Source: Phoenix dactylifera (lineage: Eukaryota > Streptophyta > Magnoliopsida > Arecales > Arecaceae). Taken from it: a DNA stretch of 64,000 nucleotides. Both the position numbers and the translations under genes were made by a program. The stretch spans positions 2,534,738-2,598,737 of the forward strand of contig NC_052404.1 of assembly GCF_009389715.1 (NCBI RefSeq), in the 5' to 3' direction. The notes beneath the pieces were generated by a model, which had not been told where the DNA came from, ran no database searches, and was given only the letters and a program-made list of their open reading frames with translations. Of the stretch, positions 52,293-64,000 are shown piece by piece. Position 1 is the stretch's first letter, and every line of letters starts with the position of its first letter.

Positions 52293-55200
52293 ATGCATCT
52301 ACGTAGTGGTCGTGTCGCATCTCATCTTGAGTTTCCCCTAGACATGGATTCCAAAATTGAAGCCCTATTAAAAGCTATCCACGACACTAATGATCAAGTC
52401 CAAAACACTAATGCCCAAGTTCAAAAAACTAATATTCAAGTCCAAAACACGAATGCCCAAGTCCAAGCAAACAACGCCCAAATTCATGACCTAACCACAA
52501 TGTCCACCCAGGTTAATGCCCGACTCGATTCAATTGAGGTTTCACTTCAAAGGGTTCTTGAATCCCAAAGAGCTAGTACTCCCCATTTACCGGGTATTGA
52601 TGAGGACGACATCTTAGAACAACAAGCCTCGGCTCGGCAGGGCAACTTCGATAATAGGTCTGTTCCAGGTCACCCTTATGCCTTCCCTCGCCCTAGAGGA
52701 CCTGGTCCCATTCCTCCTGTTGATAGAGGTCACCGGTTTACCGTAGAACCTAAAGAGCCTCGTGACCCTGATGAAGATGTAATGCGAGGCATTAGGATTG
52801 AAGCCCCCACTTTCGATGGTCGTCTTGATCCGAAGATCTTCTCCGATTGGCTACACGAAATGGATCACTTCTTTGAGTGGTACAATCTGTCGGAGGAGAA
52901 AAAGGTCTGATTCGCTAGAATGAAACTCCTTGGTCGAGCTAAATTGTTTTGGCAAAACACCGAACAACTGTTAGCCAGGAGACATCAACCTGCTATTACC
53001 GATTGGGTAGAGATGAAAGAAAAATTAAAAGAAAAATACCTTCCATTAAGTTATCAATCTGACCTCTTAGATCGATGGAACAATTTAAGACAAGGTAGTC
53101 GCACAGCTACTGAATACATCGCCCAATTTGATGAATTTTTGATGCGTAGTAATGTAGCTGAAGATGAACGTATGATCTTGAGCCGATTTCGGCGAGGCCT
53201 AAATGATGAGCTTAGGAAAGAACTTGTCCTTTGTGAAGTGACCACCTTAGACCAAGCCTATACATTTGTGCAAAATTATGAACAATTCTCCAAATCTATA
53301 TTTGCTAGGCGCCCTGACACCAGGCGGGTCCCCACTAGTGCCCAACCATCTGGACCCAGACCCCCAGTCGGTTCTGTCCCTCCTAAACCCTTTTCTTCTC
53401 CACCTATCTAAAATCGAGATATTAAAGGCAAAGGAATTTTAGGTGAACCTCCAAAACCAAGTTCACGAATTCAGTGCTTTAAATGCCAAGGGTTTGGTCA
53501 TGTTGCCTCCCAATGTGCAAATCCGACCCTAGTTATTGACACACAAGAACAGAAGGATGACATAGATAATTTGGAGGAACAAATTTATGAGCCTAATTTA
53601 GATGATATTCAAGATGTCGAAGACGAAACTGAGGAAGGATCACAATTTTTAGGCTGTCTCCGACTTAACCCCCAGAAAATTGCCCACGAACCTGATCAAT
53701 CCACTATGAATGTAGTAAGGTGTACAATTACCCAGCCTAAAGAGACTGATGACTGGAGACGAACCTCAATTTTCCACACTTACATTAAATGCGGCGAAAA
53801 AGATTGTAAAGTTATCATTGATAGCGGGAGCTGCATTAATGCGATATCTTCCAGCATTGTCGCCCGCTTGGGTCTGACTCCTGTGTCCCAACCTCAACCT
53901 TGTAAGGTCTCCTGGATCGACACGTCGTCCATTCACATTAAGGAACGGTGTCTTGTACCTATTCAAATCCTCTCTTATAAAGACACTGTTTGGTGTGACG
54001 TACTCCCAATGGACGTAGGTCATCTGATATTAGGTAGGCCTTGGTTGTTCGATCTCGATGTCACCATCTACGGTCGAACTAACTCTTGCTCCTTTGTATT
54101 CCAGGGTAAAAAGATTAAGCTCAATCCTTTACGGCCCAAAACGCTAAATAAGAGTACGGACAAGAGTAAATCAAAGGGGAAGGAACTGCATATCCTTAAC
54201 CCCACGGAATTTGAGAGGAACGTCTTTAAGGACTCTCCGGTGTTTGCCCTGCTAGTTAAAGAATTTCAGCCACATCTTAAAAGCACATTATCGGCTGAAT
54301 CCCTCGCTATTCTCGAGGAGTTCAAAGAAGTTTTTCCTGAAGACCTTCCAGATCATTTACCCCCTTTGCGTGATATTCAGCACGCCATTGATCTAGTCCC
54401 GGGAGCTACCCTTCCTAACTTGCCCCATTATCGGATGAACCCTTCTGATCATGCAGAGCTCCTAAAGCAAATTAACGAGCTTCTACAAAAGGGATTTATT
54501 CGAGAGAGTCTAAGTCCTTGTGCCGTACCTGCCCTTCTTACTCCAAAAAAGGATGGGACTTGGCGAATGTGTGTAGACAGTCGGGCTATTAATAGAATCA
54601 CGGTCAAATACCGTTTTTCTATTTCCCGGCTTGACGATATGCTGGATATGATGGCAGGTGCCTCGATTTTCTCCAAGATTGACTTAAAAAGTGGATACCA
54701 TCAAATCCGGATTCGTCCCGGAGATGAATGGAAGACAGCTTTCAAGACAAAAGATGGCCTCTATGAATGGCTGGTAATGCCTTTCGGCCTCTCAAACGCT
54801 CCAAGTACATTTATGCGAGTGATGACTCAAGTACTCCGACCTTTTATGGGCAAATTTTTAGTCGTGTACTTTGACGATATCCTTATTTATAGTCAAACTA
54901 AGGAGCAACATTTAGGCCATTTAAGGCAAGTTTGTACGACTTTACGCAACGAGAGCCTCTATGCTAACCTTAAGAAGTGTTCATTTTTCACTACTCACGT
55001 AAACTTCTTAGGGTATATAGTCTTCTCTGAGGGTTTATCTGCTGACCCTGCGAAAGTCACCGCAATTGTTGAATGGCCTGAACCTAAGAATATTACTGAC
55101 ATCCGTAGTTTTCACGGCCTGGCCATATTTTACCGTCGTTTCATTAAGGGCTTCAGTACACTTATGTCACCTATCACAGATTGTCTTAAACGAGGTGATT

Positions 55201-57344
55201 TTCAGTGGACACGCGCAGTCGCTAAAGCATTTAATGACATTAAGAAAAAAATGACGGAAGCGCCAGTTATGCGACTACCTGATTTTAACAAAGTTTTTGA
55301 GGTGGAATGTGATGCATCTGGCTTAGGAATAGGTGGTGTGCTTAGTCAAGAACGTCATCCTATAGCCTATTTTAGTGAAAAACTGAATGAGGCTAGACAA
55401 AGATATTCCACCTATGACAAAGAATTTTATGCCATAGTCCAGGCCCTACGGTATTGGCGACATTATCTCCTTCCTAATGAATTTGTTCTCTATTCTGACC
55501 ATGAAGCACTTCGTTTTCTTAATTCCCAGAAAAAACTTAATCATCGACATGCCAAGTGGGTTCAGTTCCTCCAGGATTACACTTTTGTCCTCAAGCATAT
55601 GTCAGGTGCTGCGAACAAAGCTGCTGATGCGTTAAGTCGTCAAGTAACTCTGTTGTCCGCCATGTCTGTTTCCATCACCGGTTTTGATAGACTTAAGCTC
55701 GATTACTTGTCTTGCCCAGATTTTGGCCAACTCTATAATGCCCTTGCTGATGGACAAGGACCTTTGATTGATGGTGTTTATCTACAAGACGGGTACTTGT
55801 TCAAAGCTTCCAAGCTCTGCATTCCGCGCACTTCCGTGCGCGATTTCTTGATATGGGAAGTACATGCCGGTGGTCTCTCTGGACATTTTGGCCGTGATAA
55901 GACCATAGAAGAAGTTGAACGTCAATTTTTTTGGCCAAGCTTGAAACGGGATGTTGCTAAAATTGTGGGACAGTGTCGCACGTGTCAACTAGCTAAGCAC
56001 AAAAAACAAAATACTGGCCTATACACTCCGTTACCTGTCCCAGATCGCCCTTGGCTTGACCTTAGTATCGACTTCGTACTCGGCCTTCCTCGCACATTTC
56101 GGAAACATGACTCCATTTTTGTGGTTGTGGATCGTTTTTCTAAAATGGCCCACTTCCTTCCTTGTTCCAAAACTTCTGATGCCTCTCGAGTAGCCAAGAT
56201 ATTTTTTGATGAGATTGTTAAGTTATACGGTTTACCAAAAACCATTGTCTCCGATAGGGATGTCCGCTTCATGAGCTATTTTTGGAAAACCTTGTGGCAT
56301 CTGGTTGGCACCAAACTTAAATTTTCTACGGCTTATCATCCTCAAACTGATGGCCAAACCGAAGTCGTCAACCGAAGTCTAGGTAACCTTCTGCGTAGTC
56401 TAGTCGGGGATCACAATCGTAACTGGGATTCTATTCTGCCTGTCGCCCAATTTGCATATAATTCGTCAGTCAATAGATCTATCGGGATGAGTCCATTCGA
56501 AGTGGTCCATGGTTATAAAGCTCGCAAACCTGTAGATCTCCTACCTATGTCCCCCCATATTCGCATTTCTGAGTCTGCACATGCATTTGCACAGCACATT
56601 CATAATCTGCATCAGAAAATTAGCAAGCGCATTCATATGAGTAATGCTCAATATAAGCTACAAGCTGATTCTCATAAGCGAGATAAATCATTTCAAACTG
56701 GGGATTATGTTATGATACGTATTCGGCCTGAGCGGTTTCCATCTGGAACCGTCAAGAAACTGCAGGCTCGTAGTGCTGGGCCCTTTCGGGTATTGCATCG
56801 CGTGGGTACTAATGCTTATGTTCTTGATCTTCCCTCTGATTTTGGTATTAGCTCCACTTTTAATATTGAGGATTTGGTTGCTTACAAGGGCCCCCTTTCT
56901 ATTCCTACTGATCCTTTCGCTCCGCCATCACTTGAGCTTGATGATACTCCTCTTCTTGATTCCATCCCATCCCCGACCAATCTAGCTTTACCACCAGCAC
57001 AAAAAGAACATATTGATGCCATTTTAGATGAGCAGACTGTTTCTACCAGTGATAGGGGTGTTCAGCGTTTTCTGGTTCGTTGGCGAGGACGCCCGGAGTC
57101 TGATACTACATGGATTACACGTGCGGAGTTACAGCGCATTGACCCAGATCTTTTGGAGTACTACCAGAGTCATTCGTCGGGGTCGACTTCTTCTTACCCG
57201 GGGGGAGTTGGTGCGGACACGAATACTGGACTGATTATTTTGCGGGATTATGGTTGCGCAGGAAGACGGTCCAGCCACTTCATTGTGGCTGGATTGATTG
57301 ATGATTTTCTTTTATTATTATTTATTTTATGTGGGTTGGATTAG
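52293..57344 (+). pseudogene. gag-pol polyprotein of the chromovirus, broken by two in-frame stops
   Basis: One frame of 1,684 codons from the start MHLRSGR. Gag has a QVQNTNA-type coiled-coil near residues 20-70, the retrotransposon gag domain, and a CCHC knuckle at 53475-53516. Protease DSG is at 53820; reverse transcriptase has VDSRA and YFDD (54867-54878); RNase H begins near 55310. Integrase has the HHCC finger and a DD35E triad (Asp at 56070 and 56253, Glu at 56361), followed by a GPF/Y module and a chromodomain (about 57009-57175) that directs insertion to marked chromatin. TGA at 52908-52910 and TAA at 53409-53411 interrupt gag; both look like single C-to-T changes. Pol is otherwise open, and the last 45 codons lie inside the 3' LTR. 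This copy probably cannot make full Gag. Confidence 0.93.
57200..57208 (+). promoter_or_regulatory. Polypurine tract
   Basis: GGGGGGAG directly before the 3' LTR, the plus-strand priming site. It is also translated as part of pol. Confidence 0.85.
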
Positions 57345-57578
57345 TTTGCATATTGTCTTGTGAGGGCCTCTTTCGAATTGTTTTTTTTAGTTGGGACTTA
57401 TTTGTTATTTGGTGGCCCTATATATATATAGGGCATGCATTTGTTATTTTTTTAATGAATTAATGCATGAAAATTAGTCTTCTTCTTCTCCCTCCTCCTC
57501 TCCTCTTTCTCTTCTTCTTCCCCTCTTCCCCTCCTCTTCTTCCCCCTTCCCTCTCATTCCTGCAGTTGTCCTGCATTA
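57209..57578 (+). repeat. 3' LTR
   Basis: Differs from the 5' LTR by two missing single bases and a final TA instead of CA. Confidence 0.95.
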
Positions 57579-57583
57579 GGAAC

Positions 57584-59486
57584 ACACTTACATGACATTC
57601 TTTTCCGCTTGAGAGAGGTCCTAATTGTGGCATCCCATCCTATTTCTTAAAAATGATAGTTTGTATATCAAGAGAAAAATATGAGATGAAGGGCAAGATG
57701 AGACAGTATTAGTGGACATCAATGTCCAAGTGTTACGCCAAGGTCTTTTTTTTTTTTTTTTTTTTGGTGCAACAGCAACTTACACGTGCCGGGCATGGGT
57801 TGGGCTTTCTATCGCTTTCTGAATTGCATCATAATAGTTTATAGTAGATATTATTTGAGCAGCTAGCATGTGGTTGGATTTTCTTGAAAAAATATATTAA
57901 AATAATAATATTAATCTCTATTGAGAATTCAGCTTCTTTTAGCTAGAAAATATTTTGATTCAATTAAACAATAACATGGAAGGTAGTGGCTATAATTTTC
58001 AATATGACCATGAGAACTTGCATAAATGCTAAACAACATCTGTTAAATAGATTATTATTACATATATGCATAATGTAGCTTGTCTTAGAAATTGTTAAAA
58101 TGATATCGCTCTACTAGTATAACACAAACTTTGAGAGTTGAGATCTATCATCGATATATCTTCTCAATCTTGCACTATTCCTAATTACCGTGTCCTTTTG
58201 ATGCCAAAGAAAAAAATACACATTTTCTTGCAAATAAAGTACACTCGAAAATCTATATGTATGAGTTTCAGCATCATCTTCCATTCCTTTATTATTTTTA
58301 ATCCATACACTAATCCTTTATAATTTCCCTTTAACTCTCCTTTCTAAAAGATTGAGATTTCAATGCTATCAATTCAAAGTCACTGATGAAGATTTCATAT
58401 GAGAAAAAATAATGTTGAAACCAAAAATCATCTTTTGAATGCCTATGTATCAAGCAATCCAAAAATATTTTGCATGATTTATAGTTTGGAAGCATATAAA
58501 TTTATTAAATTTTGGTACATGCATATATTATGATTAACAATATTGGTTCTTAATTTACATATTCTATGACACAATTTGCCATACTAATACTGTTACAACC
58601 ATCGATAATTTTACCTATTTGATGCAATAATAGGAGGCTTCCAATAGAATACGAATTTTGATTCCTCAATAATTTTTATGAAGTAGATCGAGATGGACAG
58701 TATGAATTCTCAATTTTTCAGAATGTCCATTTTCGGTCTTGAATTGATAACTTTGGGACCTCAATCCTTGTAAACAAACTACACTAATTATATCTTAAAT
58801 CATATTTTTCTTTTATATATAGAAAATAATGATCTAATTTTGATTAAGATAGTGAGAAACCTCGTGGAAGGGAAATGCAAGGCGAAATTTCCCGTATCCT
58901 CGTCCGTGCCTTCGACGGATCCGCTCTTCCGCTTGACCCCCACCCTCTCCCCTCACGGGAGCCTCACGTGCCACCTTCCACGCGGAAACCGTAAAAGCCA
59001 GCCTGGCACCCCTACCACTCCGCCCAAACACCCGCAGATAATTACGAGCCGAACCCCCCTCACCCACTCCCGAAGCCAAAGCCTTTGGCTTTTCCATCCC
59101 CGGTATCCCACCGACCCGATCCCCGCCACTTATCCCAACTAATCCCCGTCGGGGACAAACTTATTCCAGAAACGGTACGGGGATCCGTTTATTCCCACCA
59201 AACTTCTCTGCGGAGCGTCCAGGGAACTTATTCCCCGCCCACCAATCCCGGACCGCGGAATGGAAACCGCCGGACGGCTCTTGCCACGTGGCGGAATCAG
59301 AACCCCCATCTCTGTGTGCTCCATGTAACGCTCGCCGGGGGCAGTTTCGAACCCCCGCCGCCCCTTCCCAAATTAATTAACACATCGGTAATTATCCATC
59401 TCATGTGATTATAATTTAAGAAATTATTAAAAAAACGCAGACGACCCGCTTGTCTTCCTTCCCAAGAATTCCCATCATCAAACGCC
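57584..59486. other. Intergenic, then Bruno-like gene promoter
   Basis: 57584-58840 is AT-rich with a T run at 57747-57767 and no gene. 58860-59380 turns GC-rich, as expected of a promoter region; no frame there resembles a known protein. Confidence 0.5.
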
Positions 59487-59570
59487 AAGGAGAACGAGGG
59501 AGGGAAAGAGAGGAGACGAGAGAAGAAGAGAAGAGGAAATCTCGAAGAGATCGAAGAGAAGGCAGGAGTA
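59487..59570 (+). promoter_or_regulatory. Purine-rich 5' leader of the Bruno-like gene
   Basis: GA-rich leader directly before the start codon; typical of plant 5' UTRs. Transcription start not fixed. Confidence 0.55.
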
Positions 59571-59971
59571 ATGGCGGAAGGTGAGGAGAAGAGTGAGGGA
59601 GGGGGAGAGGAGGGTGGAGGAGAGAGAGGAGAAAGCGTGAAGCTTTTTGTGGGGCAGGTGCCGAAGGACATGACGGAGGCGCAGCTCCTGGCGATGTTTA
59701 AGGAGGTCGCGCTTGTCGACGAGGTTAACATCATCAAGGACAAGACCACCAGGGCCTCCCGAGGTTGGTGCTTCGATTCTTTTTGCCTCCTGTTTCCGTT
59801 TGATGTGATTGGATCTTGGGAATGCTGGTGGCGGGATTGGGTTCTGGTAAGGGGTTGATGGGCAAAGAGAGTCTTTTCTTGGTGGCAGGGTGCTGCTTCT
59901 TGGTCTGCCCGTCGAGGCAGGAGGCCGACAAGGCGGTCAGTGCCTGCCACAACAAGCGGACGATCCCCGGC
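59571..59971 (+). CDS. BRN1: Bruno-like (BRN1/CELF) RNA-binding protein, first two exons
   Basis: Family members bind U-rich elements in mRNA 3' UTRs; Arabidopsis BRN1 and BRN2 limit SOC1 transcripts and delay flowering. Exons 59571-59763 and 59889-59971 join in frame to give 92 residues. After an acidic, Gly-rich N-terminus (residues 1-22) comes RRM1 with RNP2 LFVGQV at 25-30 and RNP1 RGCCFLVC at 64-71; the RNP1 glycine is split by intron 1, as is common. Continuation to the rest of RRM1, RRM2 and RRM3 is not found before the right edge, so intron 2 exceeds 4 kb. Whether it is BRN1 or BRN2 cannot be told from this part. Confidence 0.88.
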
Positions 59972-62900
59972 GTATGTATCTCTTCCGATCCTCTCCCTCG
60001 TTTTCTTTGTTCTGTTTTGAATTTTGTGGAATGTGTCGGTTTCGGATCTGCATGTTATGCTCGTGTTTCTTGATTGGGGATGTTTCAAAATTTCATTTTT
60101 TTAAATCTTGTTGCATCGTTACCGTGAGCTCCGTGCTAGAAAAATTCAATTTGTGTTTCAGATCTCGTGTTGGAGTTGTGTCAGTTCTGATGTGATCTGA
60201 TGAATTACTGGGGGATCATTGGGGAACCTGATAAGATTGGAGGGGTATCAGCGATTGCATTGATGGAATAGGTGACAGAGAGTTATTTTTGAATAAAATG
60301 GGTAGGAATGATTTATTGTACTGAATAAGACAATTGAAAAGAAAAAAGCTCAAAGTTTTGTAGTGGAAAGATGATGTCAGTTAGGTGAATATGTAGCTTA
60401 GCTGGAAAATTGAAAAAGCTCAAAGTTTGTAAAGGAAACATGACGTCAGTCATGTGAATTTGTGGTTTGGCTGCGACCATTTCGCGCGGTTCGGGGGGAC
60501 TGTCACAACCAATTACATGTTTGCACCAATAGAAGACAAAAATATGGTAGTTAATCTTGTTGGCACTCAATCAAGGCCGTAGCAGTAAAAAGTCATTTAT
60601 TAGTTCAACAGAACTAAAATTAAAACCATCAGAATCAGCCTGGCAATGTAATTGAGGCATGGTTTGGACATTCTTAGGTATAAATTGACCAGTCTAGCGG
60701 CAGTGACGGTCACATTGAAAGGACATGAGGCACACGATTGATTGGAAGTCCAACGGGCAGAAATGGTTTGGAGCAGGAGATTGGAAGTTCATATGTTGTA
60801 AGAAGGAAATGCATGGTTAATGTCAGTTGGGCTGATTCTTAGAGCTGGGTCCTAGTCAGCAACTGATTCTGTTTTCTTTCTCATGCTGATGTAATAAAGT
60901 AGAATTACCATTCAAAATTTTTACATAGACTGAATGTGAGATTAGCAGGAAAAACTGAGAGTTATTTTTATCACTGATGGGACCATTTATCAGGCCGAAT
61001 TAAGTGCATATCAAAAAGAAGTCATTTATTAGTTCAATGTCACTAAAGTATTCATGGACAAAAACATCTTTGAATTAGCTTGACAACATGTTTTACATTT
61101 GCAAAAGACATCTAATCTTTGTATTCTAAAATCATGTCATTCCAAGCTAGCTAAACAATATAACTTGATGTGAAGATTTGGAGATAAGCACTTGTCAAGT
61201 GAGTTTTTTCACATGATGCAGCATGGAATCACATATTCATAAAATGTCAAATAGTTTAGCATTGAATCAGAAGGACCTATTGCTAGAAATATGCTATTAA
61301 ATGCATCAGCTGTACTAACATTACAAAAGGAAAATAGAGACATCTAGTTACCGGTTTCTGTCTTAATTTCATCCAACTACACCTGTTAATTTGCTTTCAA
61401 AATTTCTATGCCAGAGGTCATGTTCAATCTGATCAGTTTCAGTGCCGATCGATTTGAGATGAATTATTCACATATTAGTAAATTTTTGGCAATAGCTCCT
61501 GCTGATTATGAAGTCATAGTTTTCAAATTATTCCACGCTTCCTTTGCTTGACCAGGTCGTGTATGTCGCTGCTGACATTTGTTGTTTTCGGGAACCATGA
61601 AAGGGAAAAAGGAACCCTTCAACCAAGCAAATAAAAACTAAAATCAATTAGCTCATACATAAACTATTCCAGTTGATCTGGATTTACAAAGTCGCATGTT
61701 ATTTCATACAAGATTTTATTTTTTTAATCTGTTTGGTTTTACGATTGTGGCCACAAGTCTGCTTTTAATTGGTCTGTTTAACTTATGTTGAAGTTGCATT
61801 AGGGATCAACTGATATCTCATTCATCAAGGGCCTCTAGAAATGGCATCTATTTATTAAGAAAAGTGAAGCAGAGTTGTTTGGCATGCAATAGGTGTTAAT
61901 TGGTCCAAATTAGGAACATGTTCACTCAGGTGCTCAGAGATGACCAAATGTGCAACTTAATTGCAGAAAGTAGTAAGTATGTTGATATTATACTCAGGTT
62001 TAAGTATGCAGCTAGACATATGATCTTCTATAATTTCACTTAAGGTGGCACAAACATGAACTTGACCTTCTCGCATCCATGTGACATATCACAAGTGCTA
62101 TTTCAAAAGCTTATGTTTCGAGTTCACTATGCATTAAATCTTTAAACTCTTAAATGCTTATCTTTTGAATTATCCTCTTATGTAACACAATGTTAATATG
62201 CTCCAGAGACCCTTGTTTACTCCAGAATCATAGACTTCTTTTATAGAAGACAATCAGGAGTTGAGCACTGTCATGTTGCTGGCTGATCATTCTCACCATG
62301 ACATATCCAAAAATAGCGCCCATGTTACATGGATGCTCAACCAATTCATGCACCATTATATGATGCACTTGAAGTTCGCAGAAATGTTAAAGATTGTGCT
62401 ATGTACCATGTTAAAAACTAATAATAAAGATTGTACTATGTACTATGTACCATGTTAAAAACTAATTGAAAAGTTTACAATTGCAAGATTGAAGTAAAAA
62501 TATTCTTCCTTGCAAAATCATTGTTAATTTGTTAAGTTCTACGTGGATAAGCTTTTGTTACATTTAAAGGGATCTCATCCAGTGGGCAAAATTAAAGAGA
62601 GAGTTTGCCAATTTTCTTTGGGCAATTAGGAGTTCGTTATAGAATTAACAACCCTGTGTCCGAAATATATATTACTGATGGGTTTTGGGGGGAGGGTCAT
62701 TCAATAATTTCTTCCAAAACTGTTTTGAGTTCTTTGAGGTTTCAAATTTGTTGGATCACATGTCCGAATGTGATTAGCCATCCTTTGCTGGTCCATCTCA
62801 CGTGATTATTTTGTTGGATCACATGTCCGAATGTGATTCCCCCACTATTTGTTAGTAGGTGACTGGAAGCCAATTAGACCCACTCTGCAATATCTCTGCT

Positions 62901-64000
62901 TCCTTGTTAAATCATCCGCGCTTAAATGGTGGGCCACATCATTATGTATGACAGTGGGTGAATAACGGGATTCTCCAGTTATTTTTAACCAGAAATGATA
63001 TAAACACTCGCTTATTTTTCTTTTTGTTTAGTATAATTCATTTGGATGGATGCAAGTCATGTTAGGTGGGATTTAAAGAGATGATCTGAAACTTCAACAT
63101 TTAGAACATGTCTTCTTGTCATCAGGATTGCTATCTTTGTGGTTTTTGTTGGAGATCTCATGCAGAAGATTTAATAATGAATAGAATTCTAGTAGCTTAG
63201 AAAGTTCTCAAAGTATTGCTTCACTTATGTGCCTCTATATGCACATCCCTCTTGTTGATGCCTGTATAGTATTACTTCAAAAAGGAGTACTACAAGCTTA
63301 CAACAATTTTGAAAGCAGCCAAAAACTTATGTTTGGGTTACTGTTTGATCATTAATGTCCTTTGAAACTTGTGTTGATAGGCCATTCTTGAGATCCCCAG
63401 GGGACAGCTGTTTAAATAATTCAGTAGTTGTTTTGGTAAGAAATGAAATCTCAGTTAAATTTGTTTTCAAACAGAGTTATAGTTTACGTAGGCATTGGAA
63501 AGTTCATTGCCTGCTTTTTTCTGTATAAAGTTGACCACCTCTGCAAATTATTTTAAGGGGAAAAAAGATCAATGATGAGTGTGAGTGAGGAAATTCAGTT
63601 GAGACCCCCTTAGTAGAATAATGTTGTATATGTTGGGACAGAAATAGTGTATAGAATCAAAAAGAGTTGCAAAAAGTTATGTTTCATATGGTAATTAGTG
63701 TAGATAAGAAATGCGGCTGCTATGGTGAAAATGCTCTAGATGTTTTGCAGTGCCCATCAGATGTTGGACGTTCAGTCTGCTTAACTAAAGTTCTTAGTTC
63801 TTCCGATGTCGGGTTTGCTTCTATTTATGTCCTCTTTTATTTAAGTTATTATTAAGGTAGCTTGCGTAGAGATTGGATGGATTGGGAAAAAAAAAAAGTT
63901 CTGTGCAAAGCAGGACAAATAGGTTTCAGTTGCTCGATCATTTTCTGGGTGAAAACCCTGCAATACAGCAGGCTCATTTGTTAATGACATTGTCACAAAG
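59972..64000 (+). other. Intron 2 of the Bruno-like gene, running off the window
   Basis: AT-rich intronic DNA with small local duplications: a diverged tandem unit at 60310-60475, CATGTTAAAAACTAA repeated at 62408 and 62450, and a 26-bp unit repeated near 62753 and 62814. No exon matching the expected end of RRM1 was found. Confidence 0.65.

Larger units (their letters stand above)
49779..57578 (+). mobile_element. Full-length Ty3/gypsy chromovirus, 7.8 kb
   Basis: LTR retrotransposon with two LTRs (372 and 370 bp), a primer-binding site complementary to initiator tRNA-Met, a 2.1-kb leader, gag-pol in one frame, a polypurine tract and a C-terminal chromodomain. The 5-bp target duplication GGAAC lies at 49774-49778 and 57579-57583. 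The LTRs differ by one substitution and two single-base indels, so insertion was recent. Domain order PR-RT-RNaseH-IN-chromodomain places it among chromoviruses; reading of the frame into the 3' LTR recalls the CRM clade, but clade assignment needs a tree. Confidence 0.96.

Noticed and set aside
49779..57578. Integrated pararetrovirus
   Set aside because: Two LTRs, a PBS/PPT pair, integrase DD35E and a chromodomain show a Ty3/gypsy retrotransposon instead.
59297..60088. 263-codon minus-strand frame across the Bruno-like gene start
   Set aside because: Antisense to a clearly coding RRM exon and to its leader; no domain.

Overview
This is nuclear DNA from a flowering plant, most likely a monocot and possibly a palm. 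Genes have many small GT-AG exons and long AT-rich introns, first exons are GC-rich, plant leader introns precede the superoxide dismutase and polyubiquitin coding regions, and the repeats (Ty3/gypsy chromovirus, LINEs with a plant-type RNase H, hAT MITE) are plant types. The species call is inference; no prokaryotic feature is present.

Layout: (1) 1-5324, minus strand: 5' half of a RUNKEL/ULK4-type microtubule-associated kinase-like gene, cut by the left edge. (2) 5.3-10.0 kb: AT-rich intergenic DNA. (3) about 10.1-15.5 kb, plus: complete cytosolic Cu/Zn superoxide dismutase gene. (4) 15.9-19.3 kb: Copia-like LTR fragment, then a 316-bp tandem duplication split by a 674-bp solo-LTR-like insertion. 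(5) 19.4-21.4 kb, plus: polyubiquitin gene with leader intron, altered residues and a frameshift in repeat 4. (6) 21.4-25.7 kb: tandem duplication, a decayed coding-like stretch, an intact tRNA-Pro(AGG), a LINE 3' end and an inverted tRNA-Pro(TGG) missing half its T arm. (7) 27.1-36.7 kb, minus: complete RING-CH membrane E3 ligase gene (398 aa, 7 exons). (8) 36.8-49.8 kb: gene-poor DNA with a CpG-rich island, an 87-bp hAT MITE with perfect target duplication, two LINE 3' ends, a plastid trnfM-like fragment and a long-TIR MITE. (9) 49,779-57,578, plus: a 7.8-kb chromovirus with near-identical LTRs, a 5-bp target duplication and two in-frame stops in gag-pol. (10) 59,571-right edge, plus: first two exons of a Bruno-like (BRN1/CELF) RNA-binding protein with an intron of more than 4 kb.

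The host genes are unrelated housekeeping or regulatory genes (cytokinesis, antioxidant defence, ubiquitin supply, ubiquitin ligation, mRNA regulation) and do not form a cluster. I found no new multi-gene system. The most informative features are the young retroelement, with its GC-rich leader and reading frame running into the 3' LTR, the altered polyubiquitin gene, and a series of datable small insertions and duplications.
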